Origin: Thalassiosira profunda
Taxonomy: Eukaryota > Bacillariophyta > Thalassiosirophyceae > Thalassiosirales > Thalassiosiraceae
Direction: 5' to 3'
Assembly: GCA_036939355.1 (NCBI GenBank)
Contig: JALLAP010002426.1
Location: 1 to 10,028, forward strand
DNA: 10,028 bases
The position numbers and the translations under genes were made by a program. Of this stretch, positions 8,499-10,028 are shown piece by piece; the stretch's first letter is position 1, and each line of letters starts with the position of its first letter. The notes beneath the pieces are model-generated. The model had not been told where the DNA came from and ran no database searches. It saw nothing but the letters and a program-made list of their open reading frames with translations.

Positions 8499-10002
8499 TC
8501 ACATCATCTCATCGCCCTGAAGACTTTGGTCTAACTCCCGCATGAACTCCCGCACCTCGTCCAAGTTGATGTACGAATCTCGCCCGGCGAAGCACACCCG
8601 GCCTCCACTGCTCCTGCTGCTGCCTTTCGAGGATGCGGGAGAGGACCCTTGGCTCTTTCTCCTCCGCAGGATTCCCTTTGGCCCTTTGTTACGCTCGAAC
8701 GAGTCGGCCGAGGACTCTCCAGACGAGGATGTGTAGGCCGAAGTGAATCCTGACGAGGAAGCGCTCGCCGACAGGGACGAAAGGTAGGAGAAAGTGGTTG
8801 TCCTTTCCGACCCCTCCGTCCTATCCGACTCGTCCGCATCAGTATCAGGATAGGAAATTTCCATCGTCGACTCCGACTCGTTGGAGCTGAATGTGAGATC
8901 CGAATCGTTTCCTCTGTACCGTGGCTTCTTTTTCAGGATGCCGATCGGAGGAGGATGGCGTGGATCTTCCGAAGATTTGGCAGACGAGCCCGACGCGGAC
9001 GTCATCGAAGCGGTCGCACTGGTATCGCATTTGTATGGAGAGTGTGGCGCTTTTGGTAGCTTTGGCATTCTTTTGGGCGCCGAACCAAGCTCTTTCTTAG
9101 CCCGGACGTGTTTGGGCACTGCACCAAGCTGGTGCTTCTTGACACGAGCATTCTTTGTCCGCAGTCGTTGAACCTCCTCGTAGCAGCTGTTGGGAATAGA
9201 AGCACGCGCCGGTCAGAGAAACCAGAACAAAGAACGATGCATCTAAAGCAGTCATAACGCACCATTCTGTGCAATTCATCATGATCGTTTTCCATTTCCC
9301 CTTCACACGCCCACCAATCAGTCGCTTCCTCCTCAACTGAATGTGGGGATGGTGAATGCACCGGCCCTTGCTATCGCACTTGTTGAATACCTTCTCGCCC
9401 TCCTCGGAGCTGTCGCTGATCTTCTTCTTGTACTCCCTAACCGGTGCAGGAGGTGGCACTGGCTTTGACATTGGAATACGTTGCGGTGGCGGCTTCACGT
9501 TGGTATTTGTTCGCTCGTCGACTCTCGTTGGAGCTCTTGTCTGAGAGGATGAGCGATGTCTTGGCGGTGCTGTGTGCGCAGAACGCTGTGAATTGCGTCT
9601 CGTCTGCGCTTCCGTACGATCTCTGGGGACACTGCTGCTTCTTTGGGCTTTGTGTCCGTCTCCAGCTCCTCTCGTTCGCTCAAAGCATTGCGGGCCACTC
9701 GCCTCTGAGCTACTGGACGAGCCAGAGGATGGATCCAGAGGCCGATCTGATTCCCGCTTCACCTGTCTTAGCACTCGTCTCACTATCTCCTTCCTCTCTT
9801 TCGTCTGCCCCAGCGTTCTGGAATCGACAACGCCGTTAAACGCCGTGAACTCATTGTCCAATCCATCCTTCAATCCATCCTTCGCCAAGTCGATGGAGGA
9901 ATCAGCAGAGATGTTATCCGACTGCTCATCGAGCGGAGGATCAGCAGCCGGTGGGTCTAGATGGAGTTCGTAGTTGAACTGCTTCGTGGAAGTGACCGAC
10001 AT
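8499..10002 (-). CDS. Low-complexity protein with Cys/His (putative zinc-binding) segment
   Basis: The model is complement(join(8499..9186, 9263..10002)), 475 residues from the ATG at 10002. The frame is open for eight more codons to the window edge, so the true start may lie outside. I do not recognise a named family. Residues 1-190 are acidic, then Ser/Arg/Pro-rich. A compact segment at 206-255 reads FNKCDSKGRCIHHPHIQLRRKRL, quoted here as far as the leucine in two parts: FNKCDSKGRC and IHHPHIQLRRKRL, followed by WKTIMMNC and TECCYEEV. C215, H217/H218, C244 and C247 could bind zinc. I associate this C-x-HP...C-x2-C pattern with uncharacterised stramenopile proteins. The C-terminal half has Ser-rich tracts, two GILK/GILR-basic motifs, and RVCF at 443-446 before a short predicted helix. 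RVCF fits the protein phosphatase 1 docking consensus. No signal peptide or membrane segment is seen. Function is unknown; a scaffold or phosphatase-binding role is speculative. Confidence 0.75.
9187..9262 (-). other. Intron of the Cys/His-segment gene (76 nt)
   Basis: The donor reads GAATG|GTGCGT and the acceptor TTCTATTCCCAACAG|CTGC, with a branch-like TCTGAC upstream and a T-rich tract. It is a phase 2 intron. Splicing rebuilds TG|C as Cys and gives NCTECCYEEVQRL, completing the C-x2-C pair. Reading through would instead encode a short hydrophobic stretch and stop at 9097. Confidence 0.85.
9859..9882. repeat. 12-bp tandem duplication (2 copies)
   Basis: The unit caatccatcctt occurs twice back to back and keeps frame, encoding KDGL-KDGL at residues 41-48 of the minus-strand protein. 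This is a typical replication-slippage event in a disordered region. Confidence 0.8.
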
Positions 10003-10028
10003 GTGGCCAGGTGGCTCCACTCCGTGAT

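Noticed and set aside
10003..10020. Start of the rightmost gene at 10020
   Set aside because: That codon is GTG. The first ATG in frame is at 10002, although the true start may be beyond the window.

Overview
The window looks like nuclear DNA of a eukaryotic microbe, most likely a stramenopile (heterokont). Supporting this: GT-AG introns of only 70-76 nt, dense gene packing, a GC content somewhat above half, no bacterial-style operons or ribosome binding sites, and proteins typical of eukaryotes (BEACH-WD40, F-box, RRM). The stramenopile assignment rests mainly on a Cys/His 'C-x-H-H-P...C-x2-C' segment in the right-hand gene that I associate with that lineage. It is an inference, and I cannot name a species.

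Three protein genes fill the window. (1) Positions 1-6085, minus strand: a very large WDR81/GFS12-type protein, complement(join(<1..2321, 2392..3545, 3619..6085)). It carries an N-terminal RRM, a degenerate kinase-like region, a BEACH domain, an alpha-helical (probably HEAT-like) middle and C-terminal WD40 repeats. It runs off the left edge shortly before its expected end. (2) Positions 6466-8347, plus strand: a single-exon 602-residue protein with a Myc-like nuclear localisation signal, an F-box, two histone-fold-like segments and three 36-residue UVR-type repeats. (3) Positions 8499-10002 (5' end possibly beyond the window), minus strand: a two-exon, low-complexity protein with the Cys/His segment and a C-terminal RVCF motif.

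Genes 1 and 2 are divergent and share a 380-bp intergenic region holding a G-run and a polypurine tract. Genes 2 and 3 converge with only 151 bp between their stop codons.

Three places contain a single N between two perfect 72-bp direct copies (2791-2935, 4297-4441, 7961-8105). Each breaks a reading frame that becomes continuous if one copy plus the N is removed. The identical 72-bp length points to unmerged contig overlaps in the assembly, not to biology. All gene models here assume the copies collapse.

The most interesting points are the F-box/histone-fold/UVR protein, which has an architecture I do not recognise, and the RRM fused to the front of a WDR81-type BEACH protein. No mobile elements, tRNA, rRNA or CRISPR arrays were seen.
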